Positions 7,495-16,663 of a DNA stretch of 64,000 nucleotides are shown here, in pieces (within the stretch, counting starts at the first letter, position 1; every line of letters begins with the position of its first letter). Below the pieces are notes generated by a model. That model was not told the origin of the DNA. It was given only the letters and a program-made list of their open reading frames with translations, and searched no databases. The stretch is taken from the NCBI RefSeq assembly GCF_038592985.1, contig NZ_CP151951.1, forward strand, positions 2,347,001 to 2,411,000, given 5' to 3'. The DNA is from Paenibacillus sp. FSL R10-2782 (GTDB lineage Bacteria; Bacillota; Bacilli; Paenibacillales; Paenibacillaceae). Both the position numbers and the translations under genes were made by a program.

Positions 7495-8382
7495 ATGCAG
7501 CTATTGCAACGCAAAACGACAGGCGAAGCGATATTCGATGTCGTGAACAGCGTCTTCATGCTGATCATATGTTTTGTAACGTTGTATCCGGTGTGGTACG
7601 TGCTGGTGAACTCCTTTAACGAAGGAGCAGACGCCATGCGGGGTGGTATTTACTGGTGGCCGAGAGTATTTAGTCTGGGCAGCTATCAGGCCGTGTTTGC
7701 GAACAACGGTATTATGACCGCGATGGGGGTGACCATTACCAAGACGGTAATCGGCACGATTGTACATGTGTTTTTTACCGCCATGATTGCATATGCATAT
7801 TCCCGTAGGGAGCTGATTGGGCGCAAGCTGTATATGCTGATCGGTACGATAACCCTGTTTTTCGGCGGGGGATTGATTCCGACGTATTTGCTGATACGTG
7901 ATCTCGGGCTGTTGGACAGCTTTTGGGTGTATATTATTCCGGCGATGTTCAGCTTTTTTGATCTTATAATTTTTATGGCTTTTTTCCGGGAGCTGCCGGA
8001 TGCATTGGAGGAAGCGGCGAAAATAGACGGGGCGAACGATTTCAGTATCTTTTGCCGGATTGTGCTTCCCGTATCCATGCCCGTGGTAGCGACGATTGCG
8101 CTTTTTCATGGGGTGTACCAGTGGAACGATTATTTTACCGGAATGATCTATATCAATAATACGGACCTTCAGCCGATTCAGACGTATTTGTACCGTGTTG
8201 TTGCCCAATCCAGCTCTAATCAGATGATGTCTGCTGCACCGGGGATTGTTGCCCAGTCCGTCACTTCGCAGTCGATCAAGCTGGCGACGATGGTTGTGAC
8301 GACACTACCGATTGTACTGGTATATCCTTTTCTGCAAAAATATTTCGTCAAGGGTCTGATGATCGGCTCGATCAAAGGATAG
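7495..8382 (+). CDS. Sugar ABC transporter permease, LplC type
   Basis: The 295-residue partner permease pairs with the LplB-type subunit 14 nt upstream. It has about six membrane helices; the EAA loop reads LEEAAKIDGANDFSIFCRIV (about residues 180-199). The start CAVWYVLVNSFNEG-like periplasmic loop (YPVWYVLVNSFNEG, residues 26-39) and the C-terminal KYFVKGLMIGSIKG are hallmarks of LplC/YtcP proteins. AGGAGG precedes the ATG. It works as a heterodimer with an external MsmX-like ATPase. Confidence 0.9.
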   Translation: MQLLQRKTTGEAIFDVVNSVFMLIICFVTLYPVWYVLVNSFNEGADAMRGGIYWWPRVFSLGSYQAVFANNGIMTAMGVTITKTVIGTIVHVFFTAMIAYAYSRRELIGRKLYMLIGTITLFFGGGLIPTYLLIRDLGLLDSFWVYIIPAMFSFFDLIIFMAFFRELPDALEEAAKIDGANDFSIFCRIVLPVSMPVVATIALFHGVYQWNDYFTGMIYINNTDLQPIQTYLYRVVAQSSSNQMMSAAPGIVAQSVTSQSIKLATMVVTTLPIVLVYPFLQKYFVKGLMIGSIKG

Positions 8383-8405
8383 CACATCATCCAAGGGGGA
8401 GATTT

Positions 8406-10055
8406 ATGATGAACATTCGCAAATGGCAGAAGGGGCTGCTGGCTGCCGTTCTGCTGGCGGGTTCGCTCGCAGCATGTACGTCCGGAGGAGGCGGAGCTGT
8501 CACGGAATTGAAGGACGAGATGACAAAGGCTACGGCAGATGCGCCGGGATGGAAGGCGGATACGGAGCCGATTACGTTTGACTGGTATTTGAACTTTTCC
8601 TGGTTCCCGAACAAGTGGGGCACGGATGAGACCTCGAGGTATGTTACGCAGAAAACCGGGGTCAGCGTCAATTTTATCGTACCGGCAGGGAATGAAAATG
8701 AGAAGCTTAATACAATGCTGGCCTCGGGCAAGCTGCCTGATTTTGTGACGCTCGGTTGGGGAGAGGATGCAGTCAAAAAAATGATCGAGGGCAAAATGGT
8801 GCTTCCACTCAACAAGCTGGCTGAGAAATACGATCCGTATTTGATTAAAATGGCTGACCCGGCGAAAATGTCCTGGTATCAGCAACCGGACGGAAATGTA
8901 TACGGCTATCCCAACGCTTCCTCTTCACCGCAGGATTATCAAAAATACGGGCAAAATTTTGTTTCTAACCAGACGTTTATGGTGCGGAAGGACATGTATG
9001 AGGCGATTGGTAAGCCGGATATGAGAACACCGGAAGGATTTTTGAAAGCGCTTCAAAAAGCGAAAGAGAAATTTCCTGATGTGAACGGTCAGCCGCTGAT
9101 CCCGATCGGGTTTCACGAATTTACGGACAACGGGAATTACTCTTTTGAAGACTATTTACTCAATTTTCTAGCCATTCCTCATGAAAAGGACGGAAAGCTG
9201 TACGACCGCCGTTCAGACGAAGAATATATTCGGTGGCTCAAAACCTTCCGTCAAGCGAATGAGCAGGGGCTGATCGCCAAGGATGTATTTATCGACAAGC
9301 GTCCGCAAATGGAGGAAAAGGTAGCACAGGGCCGGTATTTTGCTATGCTGTATCAGCGCTCCGACTTTGCTGGACAACAGGCTACATTGTATGCGAAGGA
9401 CCCGAACTCCGTCTATATCGCGGTCGATGGGCCTTCGAACAGCAAGCTGGATCCGCCTGCGCTGGCTGGACCGGGTATTTCTGGCTGGACGGTAACGCTC
9501 ATTTCCAAGGATGTCAAAGACAAGGAGCGTGCTATTGAATTCCTGACCTACCTGATTAGCGAGGAAGGGAACCGTGACCTGTACCTCGGGGAGCAGGGGA
9601 AGCTGTGGGAGACGGTTAACGGTAAGCCAGCCTTCAAGCCGGAGGTGCTGGAGCAGATGAACAAGGACCGCGCTGCTTTTGATAAAAAATATGGTGCTGC
9701 CTTCACCTTCTGGATGCTGATGAACACGAATATGAATTTGCAGTGGGCGCCGCCCAGCGTGGATCCATACAAGCAGCCGGAGGATTGGACGAAGGGCAAG
9801 ACAAAAGGCTTCTCCCAATACGACAACATCAAACCGACCGGAACATCGGCAGAGGGCATTGCGTCAGGACGGATAGACCAAATCTGGGGCAAGGCATTGC
9901 CAAAGCTGCTGCTGGCTTCCTCGGATGAAGAATTCGACCAATTGTTTGCCCGCTTTTTGGAAGATCGCAGAAAAGCCGGATATGACAAGGTCATGGCTTA
10001 TCAGCAAAAGGCCTATGAAGAAAACCTCAAGAAAATAGAGCAGTTCACCAAATGA
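8406..10055 (+). CDS. Extracellular sugar-binding lipoprotein of the LplBC importer
   Basis: The 549-residue solute-binding protein has a lipoprotein signal peptide: basic start (MNIRKWQK), hydrophobic core and lipobox SLAAC with the lipidated cysteine at residue 24. Length and motifs (ITFDWYLNFSWFPNKWGTDE, then FVTLGWGED) fit the large LplA/YtcQ-type binding proteins paired with LplB/LplC permeases. It captures substrate outside the membrane. It is 23 nt after the permease gene and 31 nt before the sensor kinase, so expression is probably linked. The ligand is unknown; no glycosidase adjoins the operon to hint at it. Confidence 0.9.
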   Translation: MMNIRKWQKGLLAAVLLAGSLAACTSGGGGAVTELKDEMTKATADAPGWKADTEPITFDWYLNFSWFPNKWGTDETSRYVTQKTGVSVNFIVPAGNENEKLNTMLASGKLPDFVTLGWGEDAVKKMIEGKMVLPLNKLAEKYDPYLIKMADPAKMSWYQQPDGNVYGYPNASSSPQDYQKYGQNFVSNQTFMVRKDMYEAIGKPDMRTPEGFLKALQKAKEKFPDVNGQPLIPIGFHEFTDNGNYSFEDYLLNFLAIPHEKDGKLYDRRSDEEYIRWLKTFRQANEQGLIAKDVFIDKRPQMEEKVAQGRYFAMLYQRSDFAGQQATLYAKDPNSVYIAVDGPSNSKLDPPALAGPGISGWTVTLISKDVKDKERAIEFLTYLISEEGNRDLYLGEQGKLWETVNGKPAFKPEVLEQMNKDRAAFDKKYGAAFTFWMLMNTNMNLQWAPPSVDPYKQPEDWTKGKTKGFSQYDNIKPTGTSAEGIASGRIDQIWGKALPKLLLASSDEEFDQLFARFLEDRRKAGYDKVMAYQQKAYEENLKKIEQFTK

Positions 10056-10086
10056 TCTGATTTATTGAACCTAAGGATGTGATTTC

Positions 10087-12075
10087 ATGCCAAGCCGCAG
10101 ACTTCCACGAATAAAAAGACCGCTGCTCCGCGAAGTATGGCGGTGGCTGACGGATACGGCGGATCGGCTTGGTGGCTGCTCTCTTCAAGTCAAGCTCATT
10201 GTCGCATATATCGCCGTTATTTTAATCCCGGTTGTATTATTCTCGCTATATACCTTTCACCAGCTATACGAGAACACCATGCAAGAGATTACCGCCCAAA
10301 ATCAGTATGTGCTGGATACAGAGCTGGCCCATATTCACAGCAATATGGAAATTATGGAGCGAACCGCACAGCTTGCGATTTCAGATCGCAACGTACTCCG
10401 TTATTTGACTGAGGAACGTGAAATGAGCAGTGATGAGCTGGTGCAATTCAACATGAACGTGTTTCCGAATTTGCAGCATTTGCTGTACAGCAATCCCAAT
10501 GTGGCGAATATTCGGCTGTATACGAGCAATCCACACGTACGCGAAATATGGCCGATGATTTTCAACGAGTCACGATTACCTATGGTTTCCTGGCTGAAAA
10601 CGGCTCAACATCAGCAAGGAAAAATCTGGTGGGAAATGTATCAGGGACCGAAAAGCTTGCTTCGAGGGCAAGCACGACAGGAAAGCGAAACGGTGCAGTA
10701 TATGGCTTTGCTGCGTGAAATTCAGGCTGTAGGAAGTGCTGGAGAAAGACACGCGGGCTTGGTGGAGACGAACATGAGGCTGGAGTTATTTTCGCCCAGA
10801 GTATTTGATACTCGGCAAGATAACCGTGCATCGTCACAAATGCTCATATGGGGCGGCAGCGATTCCAGCCCATGGAACAGCGGCAAGCCCATGTCTTTTA
10901 ACGATATAGCAACAGCCTCCCCTCTATCCGATGCGCTTCCCATACCTGAGTCCAATTTGCGCCATCTGTTTCAGTCCCGCGTTCAGGGACCGGGTGGTGC
11001 TTTTGATTTTACTTATGAAAATAAGCCTTATCTCGGTCTGTACGGTTCTATAGAAGGGCTGGACGCTTATCTGCTAAACGTGGTAGCGCTGGACGGTTCG
11101 CTGGGTGATCTCCGTCAGAAGCGCAATGCTATGCTGCTTATTATTTGTGTACTGATTTTGTTGATGTCACTTATTTCCTACACCTTGCACGCTTTTATCC
11201 TCAAACAGCTTCATACACTGCGGGAATCCATGAAGAAGGTACAGCAAGACGGAGACTTTCAGCTTCGGATTCCCGTGTATGGACGTGGAGAGGTGGCGGA
11301 GCTGGCCCTGTATTTCCGCAGTCTGCTGAGTCAGATTAACGGGCTTATTGCTGAGGCAGTACACAAGCAGGCTGCTGCTCAGGAGGCTGAATTGCAAGCA
11401 CTCAAGCATCAAATTGATTCCCATTTTCTTTATAATACGCTGGAAAATTTAAAAATGATGGCAGAGCTGGAGCGTCAGTATCCGTTGTCGGATGCCTTGA
11501 CCTCTCTTGGCTCGATGATGCGTTACAATCTCCAATGGTCCGGTCCATATGTTGCGCTGCGGGACGAAATCCGCCATATTCAGCATTATGTGGCTATTAT
11601 GAACATTCGCCATGACAACCAAATTGGTCTGGAGGTTCATCTGCCGCCAGCGTATATGGAGCAGGAAGTGCTGAAAATGTCGCTACAGCCTGTGGTGGAA
11701 AATGCCATCAAGCACGGCTGGAGTGCATTACACAATGAAATGGATGGATGGGAACAGCCTGAACGGACATTCAGCATTACCATAGAAGCCTGCATGATGC
11801 AGGAACGATTTGAGCTGCGCATTCGGGATAATGGAGCAGGGATACTCGAGGAGAGAAGACAAGACATTATGTCAGGTCTGGGACAAAAAGATATGGATTC
11901 TCGTGAGTCGGGAGTGAATGGAGGGATCGGTTTGCGCAATGTGCATCGTCGCCTGAGTATGCATTATGGCGTCGGGTACGGCATCCGACTGGACAGTATC
12001 CTCGGACAATCGACGACAGTGACCCTGATTTTGCCCAGACGTCACATGATGAGAGGGGTGGACAATGGCGACTAG
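10087..12075 (+). CDS. Sensor histidine kinase, YesM family
   Basis: A 662-residue membrane kinase. One helix near residues 36-57 and one near 345-368 flank a roughly 290-residue extracellular sensor region; a HAMP linker follows. The phosphoacceptor is H446 in QIDSHFLYNTLENL, where the usual NPHFLYN of this family has become DSHFLYN. The ATP-binding domain shows VVENAIKHGW and RDNGAGI. In this family the kinase senses sugar or the loaded binding protein and phosphorylates a YesN-type regulator. The gene overlaps the response regulator by 11 nt, so translation is coupled. Confidence 0.92.
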   Translation: MPSRRLPRIKRPLLREVWRWLTDTADRLGGCSLQVKLIVAYIAVILIPVVLFSLYTFHQLYENTMQEITAQNQYVLDTELAHIHSNMEIMERTAQLAISDRNVLRYLTEEREMSSDELVQFNMNVFPNLQHLLYSNPNVANIRLYTSNPHVREIWPMIFNESRLPMVSWLKTAQHQQGKIWWEMYQGPKSLLRGQARQESETVQYMALLREIQAVGSAGERHAGLVETNMRLELFSPRVFDTRQDNRASSQMLIWGGSDSSPWNSGKPMSFNDIATASPLSDALPIPESNLRHLFQSRVQGPGGAFDFTYENKPYLGLYGSIEGLDAYLLNVVALDGSLGDLRQKRNAMLLIICVLILLMSLISYTLHAFILKQLHTLRESMKKVQQDGDFQLRIPVYGRGEVAELALYFRSLLSQINGLIAEAVHKQAAAQEAELQALKHQIDSHFLYNTLENLKMMAELERQYPLSDALTSLGSMMRYNLQWSGPYVALRDEIRHIQHYVAIMNIRHDNQIGLEVHLPPAYMEQEVLKMSLQPVVENAIKHGWSALHNEMDGWEQPERTFSITIEACMMQERFELRIRDNGAGILEERRQDIMSGLGQKDMDSRESGVNGGIGLRNVHRRLSMHYGVGYGIRLDSILGQSTTVTLILPRRHMMRGVDNGD

Positions 12076-12892
12076 ACTATTGATTGCGGATGACGAAAAG
12101 AACATTCGAATGGGCCTTCAGGCCATGATTGAACGGGAATTTTCCGGCTTATATGAATGTGCACTAGTCAAGGACGGAAGAGAGGCTTGGCAGCATGTAC
12201 AGCACTATTCACCTGAGCTGGTCATTACGGATATCCGTATGCCTGTCATGGATGGCATTATGCTGATGCAGCATATCCGCGAGCTGGAGCCGGGACGCAG
12301 GCCTATGGTGATCATTCTCAGTGGATATGACGAGTTCCAGTATGCAAGAGAAGCGATTCGCTGCGGAGCACGGGAGTATTTGCTCAAGCCGATTGTCAGG
12401 GAGGAGCTGTTCGGTGCGCTGGCAACCTTGAACGAGGAATTGGAGCAGCACGCAGGTCAGGACAGACTGGAACAGAGGTACCCTATCATAAACGATAATA
12501 TTGTCGGAGTGGAGAAGGATAGACGGGCCGGAAGTATGGATGGTGCTAGTGTCACCGCCGATAGAAGCGGTAGTATGACGCGAGCTATCCAATACATCCA
12601 TGCTCATTACAGCGAGGATTTGAATATGGCGGTAGTATCCAATTCGGTATCGTTGAATTACACGTATTTTAGTCAGGCGTTCAAAGCCTATACAGGCATG
12701 AGCTTTGTTCAATATGTAAAAAAATTGCGCATTGCAGAGGCTAAGAAACTGCTGGTGTGTCAAGGCGGCAAGATTTATGAAATTGCGGCTGCCGTAGGCT
12801 TTGACAATGCAAAGCATTTTAACAAGGTATTTCGTGAGCTGGAAGGGACGACGCCGCAGCAGTTTCGAGTGAGGAAGCTTACGGGTAATTAG
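12065..12892 (+). CDS. AraC-type response regulator, YesN family
   Basis: The 275-residue protein has an N-terminal receiver domain with phosphoacceptor D56 in VITDIRMPVMDG and the conserved lysine in LLKP near residue 113. The C-terminal AraC/XylS double HTH spans about residues 170-272 (LNYTYFSQAFKAYTGMSF, then VGFDNAKHFNKVF). It is shorter than typical YesN because the middle linker is only about 50 residues. It probably activates the importer operon 5' of it in response to the kinase. ATG overlaps the kinase gene's 3' end. Confidence 0.92.
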   Translation: MATRLLIADDEKNIRMGLQAMIEREFSGLYECALVKDGREAWQHVQHYSPELVITDIRMPVMDGIMLMQHIRELEPGRRPMVIILSGYDEFQYAREAIRCGAREYLLKPIVREELFGALATLNEELEQHAGQDRLEQRYPIINDNIVGVEKDRRAGSMDGASVTADRSGSMTRAIQYIHAHYSEDLNMAVVSNSVSLNYTYFSQAFKAYTGMSFVQYVKKLRIAEAKKLLVCQGGKIYEIAAAVGFDNAKHFNKVFRELEGTTPQQFRVRKLTGN

Positions 12893-13022
12893 AAGTAAGG
12901 ATGCGGAAAACTTCACTGCCTTTTTACCCTTATCCTGATATAATAAAAATAAGTATAACCATGCCTTCAAACAGAGTTTTTTACACGAATCAGATGAATC
13001 GCCGGACGGAAGGGGAGAGCAT

Positions 13023-13835
13023 ATGGTTATTTATGAAACGGACCAAGCTTATATGATGACGACGCAGCATGACCATGCCCATATTTCAGGGGAGCTGGCT
13101 TCACAGTGGGAAGAAAGTGCCTTTAAGAATCGTCGGCACAAGCAGGATTTTGTATATGCAGCTCGGGAGCATGACCGGGGGTGGATTGAGTTGGACGCCG
13201 CTCCTTTTTGGAATGATCAGATACCTGCACCCTATACATTTATTGATTTTCCACTCCATCCACGTTTTGTGTTCTATCGTCTAGGGATTGATGAAGTCGA
13301 GCAAGTGAATTCCTATGCCGCGCTGCTATGCAGCCTGATGTACAAGGAGCTAGTCGGACGGACTGAGCATAAGGATGCTCAGGACAAGCAAGTGGCGTGT
13401 GCTTATCTGGAGGCAGAGGAGCAGCGTCGGCACAGGCTCAAGCAGGAGATGTCATTTGGTGTAACCTTTGACCATCAAGTGCGGACGGATGTACGCAGAA
13501 TGTTGTTCTGCGACGAATTGAGTCTGTTTTTGTGTAGTCGGGAGCCGGGTACACCTACTGCGGATTATGAATGGTTCGCTGACGGCTTAACCTTTCCGGC
13601 GGTTTGCCATAAATGCGGGAGGGTCCGGGCTGAGTGGCTGTCGGATCAGGCTGTGGGCCTTTCCTATTTCCCTTTTACTGGAAAGGTGAGAATAACCCAT
13701 ACCTTCAAAAAGGTAGATAAAGAGCAAATTCGTACAACAGGACTTTTACAGGCCTATCGTTCCTCCAAATGGATGCATCGAACCTTTACCGTCGAACATA
13801 TTTTGGAAGTAGAAGAACATCAGGAGAATGTCTGA
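13023..13835 (+). CDS. DUF3891 family protein
   Basis: The 270-residue protein opens with MVIYETDQAYMMTTQHDHAH, the start typical of DUF3891, with conserved histidines (QHDHAHISG) and later AAREHDRGWIELD. The repeated His/Asp pattern suggests metal binding of HD-like type, but no function is established for the family. GGGGAG lies about 7 nt before the ATG. A TATAAT at 12939-12944 may be its promoter -10. It is a single gene ended by a strong terminator. Confidence 0.8.
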   Translation: MVIYETDQAYMMTTQHDHAHISGELASQWEESAFKNRRHKQDFVYAAREHDRGWIELDAAPFWNDQIPAPYTFIDFPLHPRFVFYRLGIDEVEQVNSYAALLCSLMYKELVGRTEHKDAQDKQVACAYLEAEEQRRHRLKQEMSFGVTFDHQVRTDVRRMLFCDELSLFLCSREPGTPTADYEWFADGLTFPAVCHKCGRVRAEWLSDQAVGLSYFPFTGKVRITHTFKKVDKEQIRTTGLLQAYRSSKWMHRTFTVEHILEVEEHQENV

Positions 13836-13895
13836 CCGTCTTCAAATACTGCTTCGAACGGGCATTGTGTTCGTGGATGCAGAGGAAGCCAGAGC

Positions 13896-13936
13896 AGAGC
13901 CCCCCTGAATGACTATTCAGAGAGGCTCTCTTTTTT
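13896..13936 (+). terminator. Rho-independent terminator after the DUF3891 gene
   Basis: AGAGCC/GGCTCT outer stem and CTGAAT/ATTCAG inner stem flank a 4-nt internal loop, followed by CTTTTTT. It sits between two convergent genes. Confidence 0.85.
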
Positions 13937-13950
13937 CTTGGATTAAAGCT

Positions 13951-14088
13951 TTACCATTTTGTAGATGTTCTCGCGCGGTTGATCAAGGTCTGTGCCTTGT
14001 TCAATACCTTATTGCGCGCCCCTTTATTTTTCATCAGATACGCAACACCTATTCCCAATGCCGCTATGACCCATTTTTTATTCTTCAT
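13951..14088 (-). CDS. Small hypothetical protein, 45 aa, single membrane helix
   Basis: The minus strand encodes a 45-residue protein starting MKNKKWVIAALGIGVAYLM and continuing with a basic tail rich in Lys, Arg and Asn (KNKGARNKVLNK) to a terminal STKW. The ATG at 14088 has AAGGAGG 8-9 nt upstream, strong support for translation. One hydrophobic segment (residues 6-19) followed by a positively charged amphipathic helix suggests a small cytoplasm-facing membrane protein. It is convergent with DUF3891 and divergent from glgC. No family recognised. Confidence 0.65.
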   Translation of the reverse strand: MKNKKWVIAALGIGVAYLMKNKGARNKVLNKAQTLINRARTSTKW

Positions 14089-14344
14089 GATTCATGCCTC
14101 CTTATGCTCATGTTGTCATACACAAACGATTTAAAATCATCCAAAATGTGAAATGATGAACGGGATTTCACGATTTAGTGCTTCATTACGCCCGTTCCGC
14201 ATAACTATGATTTTACCCTTTCCATCAAATCTTACCCGTTCCTTCGTCCATGAAACGATTACGACTGCCTATTCACGTTTAATGGATATTATCAAGTATC
14301 CTGCCGCAATTGCTTCAGATGCACATGACAGGGAGGTCTTTGTT
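14089..14344. promoter_or_regulatory. glgC leader region
   Basis: The reading frame of glgC stays open upstream to 14153 but has no ribosome site there, so this stretch is treated as non-coding. It contains an inverted repeat GTGAAAT/ATTTCAC (14148-14154 and 14165-14171) with a 10-nt spacer, a possible operator between the small divergent gene and the glycogen operon. I see no clear sigma-A promoter. Confidence 0.35.
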
Positions 14345-15490
14345 ATGAGAAAGAAGGAAGTAGTTGCCATGCTGCTCGCTGGCGGACAAGGCAAAAGACT
14401 CAAAGGACTGACCCGTACACTTGCCAAACCGGCTGTATTTTTTGGAGGAACCTACCGCATCATTGATTTTCCCCTCAGCAATTGCACTCATTCCGGCATT
14501 GATACCGTAGGCGTGCTAACCCAATATGAACCGCTGGTGCTTCATTCCTACATCGGCGTAGGCAGCGACTGGGATTTGGACCGCCTGGATGGGGGAGTTT
14601 TTGTTTTGCCTCCCCACGAGAAGGAGAATGGAAACAACTGGTATCGAGGTACGGCGGATGCTATTTATCGGAATCTGCATTTTTTGGATCAGTATGACCC
14701 GGAGCATGTACTCATTTTGTCAGGAGATCACATTTATAAAATGGATTACAGTCGCATGCTCGACTATCACAAGGAAAAGGGAGCAGATTGCACCATTTCC
14801 GTCATCGACGTCACGATTCAGGAAGCCAAAAGATTCGGGATTCTGAACGTCGATGATGATTTGAAAATTTACGACTTTGAGGAGAAGCCGGAGCAGCCGA
14901 AAAGCACGCTGGCCTCCATGGGCATTTATTTGTTCAAATGGGAGGTGTTGCGCCGATATCTGCTGGAGAGCGCGAGTGATTCTGAATCCTCGCATGATTT
15001 TGGCAAGGATATCATTCCGTTGCTGCTCCAGCATGGGCGGTCGCTGTATGCGTATCCGTTTGCTGGGTACTGGAAGGATGTAGGCACCATTCAGAGCTTG
15101 TGGGAGTCCAACATGGATCTGCTGGCTCAGGACCCGCCGCTGGATCTGAATGACTCTTTCTGGCGTATCTATACCCGTAGCCCTAATCAACCGGCTCAGT
15201 ATATCACCCAACGGGCGATTCTGAAAAACAGCATCGTGAATGAAGGCTGCGTGGTGGATGGGGAGGTCAGGCATTCTGTGCTATTTTATGGAGTTGAGGT
15301 AGGTAAGGGGAGTGTTATTACTGATTCTGTCATTATGCCGAACGTCAAAATTGGCCGCAATGTTCGTATTCACCGGGCCATTGTGAGCGAAAACATAATC
15401 ATTGAAGACAACACGGTCATCGGATCTGAGGGCAGCTCGGATGAAATTATTTTGTTCGATCAGGAAAGCCAGCTTCATGCACGAATATAA
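14345..15490 (+). CDS. glgC: Glucose-1-phosphate adenylyltransferase GlgC
   Basis: GlgC makes ADP-glucose from ATP and glucose-1-phosphate, the committing step of glycogen synthesis. I start it at ATG 14345 ([16 protein letters not shown]), which has AGGGAGG upstream, giving 381 residues, normal for the family. The nucleotide-binding loop is [14 protein letters not shown] (residues 9-22), followed by [15 protein letters not shown] and the ADP-glucose site motif GTADAIYRN. The C-terminal third is a left-handed beta helix ([20 protein letters not shown]). It heads the glgC-glgD-glgP operon. Confidence 0.95.
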   Translation: MRKKEVVAMLLAGGQGKRLKGLTRTLAKPAVFFGGTYRIIDFPLSNCTHSGIDTVGVLTQYEPLVLHSYIGVGSDWDLDRLDGGVFVLPPHEKENGNNWYRGTADAIYRNLHFLDQYDPEHVLILSGDHIYKMDYSRMLDYHKEKGADCTISVIDVTIQEAKRFGILNVDDDLKIYDFEEKPEQPKSTLASMGIYLFKWEVLRRYLLESASDSESSHDFGKDIIPLLLQHGRSLYAYPFAGYWKDVGTIQSLWESNMDLLAQDPPLDLNDSFWRIYTRSPNQPAQYITQRAILKNSIVNEGCVVDGEVRHSVLFYGVEVGKGSVITDSVIMPNVKIGRNVRIHRAIVSENIIIEDNTVIGSEGSSDEIILFDQESQLHARI

Positions 15491-15513
15491 CCCGGATAAG
15501 GACGGTGTCCGCT

Positions 15514-16617
15514 ATGAGCCGACTCATTGGAGTCATCAACCTGGATCACGAACTGGATCAGTTGAAGGAATTGACCTATTTCCGGTGCGGGGCCGCAGTA
15601 CCCTTTGCCAGTCGATATCGGCTCATTGATTTTACCTTATCCAACATGATGCATGCAGGGGTGCATGATATTGCACTGTTCATCCGTCGCAAATACCGTT
15701 CGCTGCTGGATCATCTGGGTGAAGGTCGGCCTTGGGATTTGGACCGCAGACGGGGCGGGCTGTTTATTTTGCCACCAGACTGGAATGATCCGACGGATGC
15801 ATCTCTTGGAGATTTGCAGCATGTACACAACAATCTGGATTTTTTTCATCGCTCATCAGGTCAGACGATTGTTCACGCCGGAACCCAGCATGTCAACAAG
15901 GTTGATATTGAGGATGTATACCGTTACCACCGGGAGAAGAACGCGGACGTCACTCTTGTGTACAAACAAATAGAACAGCTCGAATCTGAGCACGCTCCCT
16001 GTGTTCGGCTGGAGATTGATGAGGACGGACGGGTGACGGGCATTCATCAGGAGCAGGATCATCATAATATTTATCTGGAAATTTTCGTCATGGACAAAAG
16101 CCTGTATCTTGATCAGGTGAAGCATTGCATTGCTCATCAGGATAACCATTTTTTTCGGGATGCCATTCAGAAAAATCCAAGCGGTCTGCGCATTTATGCA
16201 TATCCCTATGAAGGCTATCATGCCGTGATTAATTCCATTGAGAGTTACTATAAAAACAGCATGAAGCTGCTGGATCAGCAGCAGTATCAAGCACTGTTCC
16301 AGAATCAGCCGGTGCATACGAAAATCAAATATGAAGCTCCGACCCGATACACAGACACTGCTGAGGTGGATCATTCGCTTATTGCCAATGGCTGCACGAT
16401 TGGGGGCAAGGTGGAAAACAGCATCCTTTTTCGCGGGGTGCGGGTGGAGGAAGGTGCACGTGTAAGCAACTCGATCATTATGCAAAAATGTGTCATCCGT
16501 AAAGGCGCAGTGGTGGAAAATGTGATTTTGGATAAGGATGTGCAGCTTTCACCGGATCGTACCTTGATTGGAGACGCCAGAGTTCCCTATGTCATTGCCA
16601 AAAATAGCGTGATTTAA
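15514..16617 (+). CDS. glgD: Glycogen biosynthesis protein GlgD
   Basis: The 367-residue GlgC paralogue lacks the canonical nucleotide-binding GGxGxRL loop: the same position reads VINLDHELDQ. The nucleotidyltransferase fold (AVPFASRYRLIDFTLSNMMHAG, WDLDRRRGGLFILPP) and beta-helix C-terminus remain. In Bacillus GlgD pairs with GlgC and stimulates its activity. I prefer ATG 15514 because AAGGA is 11 nt away; a GTG at 15505 is too near it. glgC ends 23 nt upstream. Confidence 0.92.
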   Translation: MSRLIGVINLDHELDQLKELTYFRCGAAVPFASRYRLIDFTLSNMMHAGVHDIALFIRRKYRSLLDHLGEGRPWDLDRRRGGLFILPPDWNDPTDASLGDLQHVHNNLDFFHRSSGQTIVHAGTQHVNKVDIEDVYRYHREKNADVTLVYKQIEQLESEHAPCVRLEIDEDGRVTGIHQEQDHHNIYLEIFVMDKSLYLDQVKHCIAHQDNHFFRDAIQKNPSGLRIYAYPYEGYHAVINSIESYYKNSMKLLDQQQYQALFQNQPVHTKIKYEAPTRYTDTAEVDHSLIANGCTIGGKVENSILFRGVRVEEGARVSNSIIMQKCVIRKGAVVENVILDKDVQLSPDRTLIGDARVPYVIAKNSVI

Positions 16618-16663
16618 AAGTATGATTTAGCATTTAAAACGGAAATAACAGGAGGTCACACCT

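Noticed and set aside
7501..8208. 235-codon minus-strand ORF
   Set aside because: Antisense shadow of the second sugar permease; no ribosome site or family match.
14153..14344. In-frame N-terminal extension of glgC
   Set aside because: It adds 64 residues absent from GlgC proteins and has no ribosome site; ATG 14345 has a good one.
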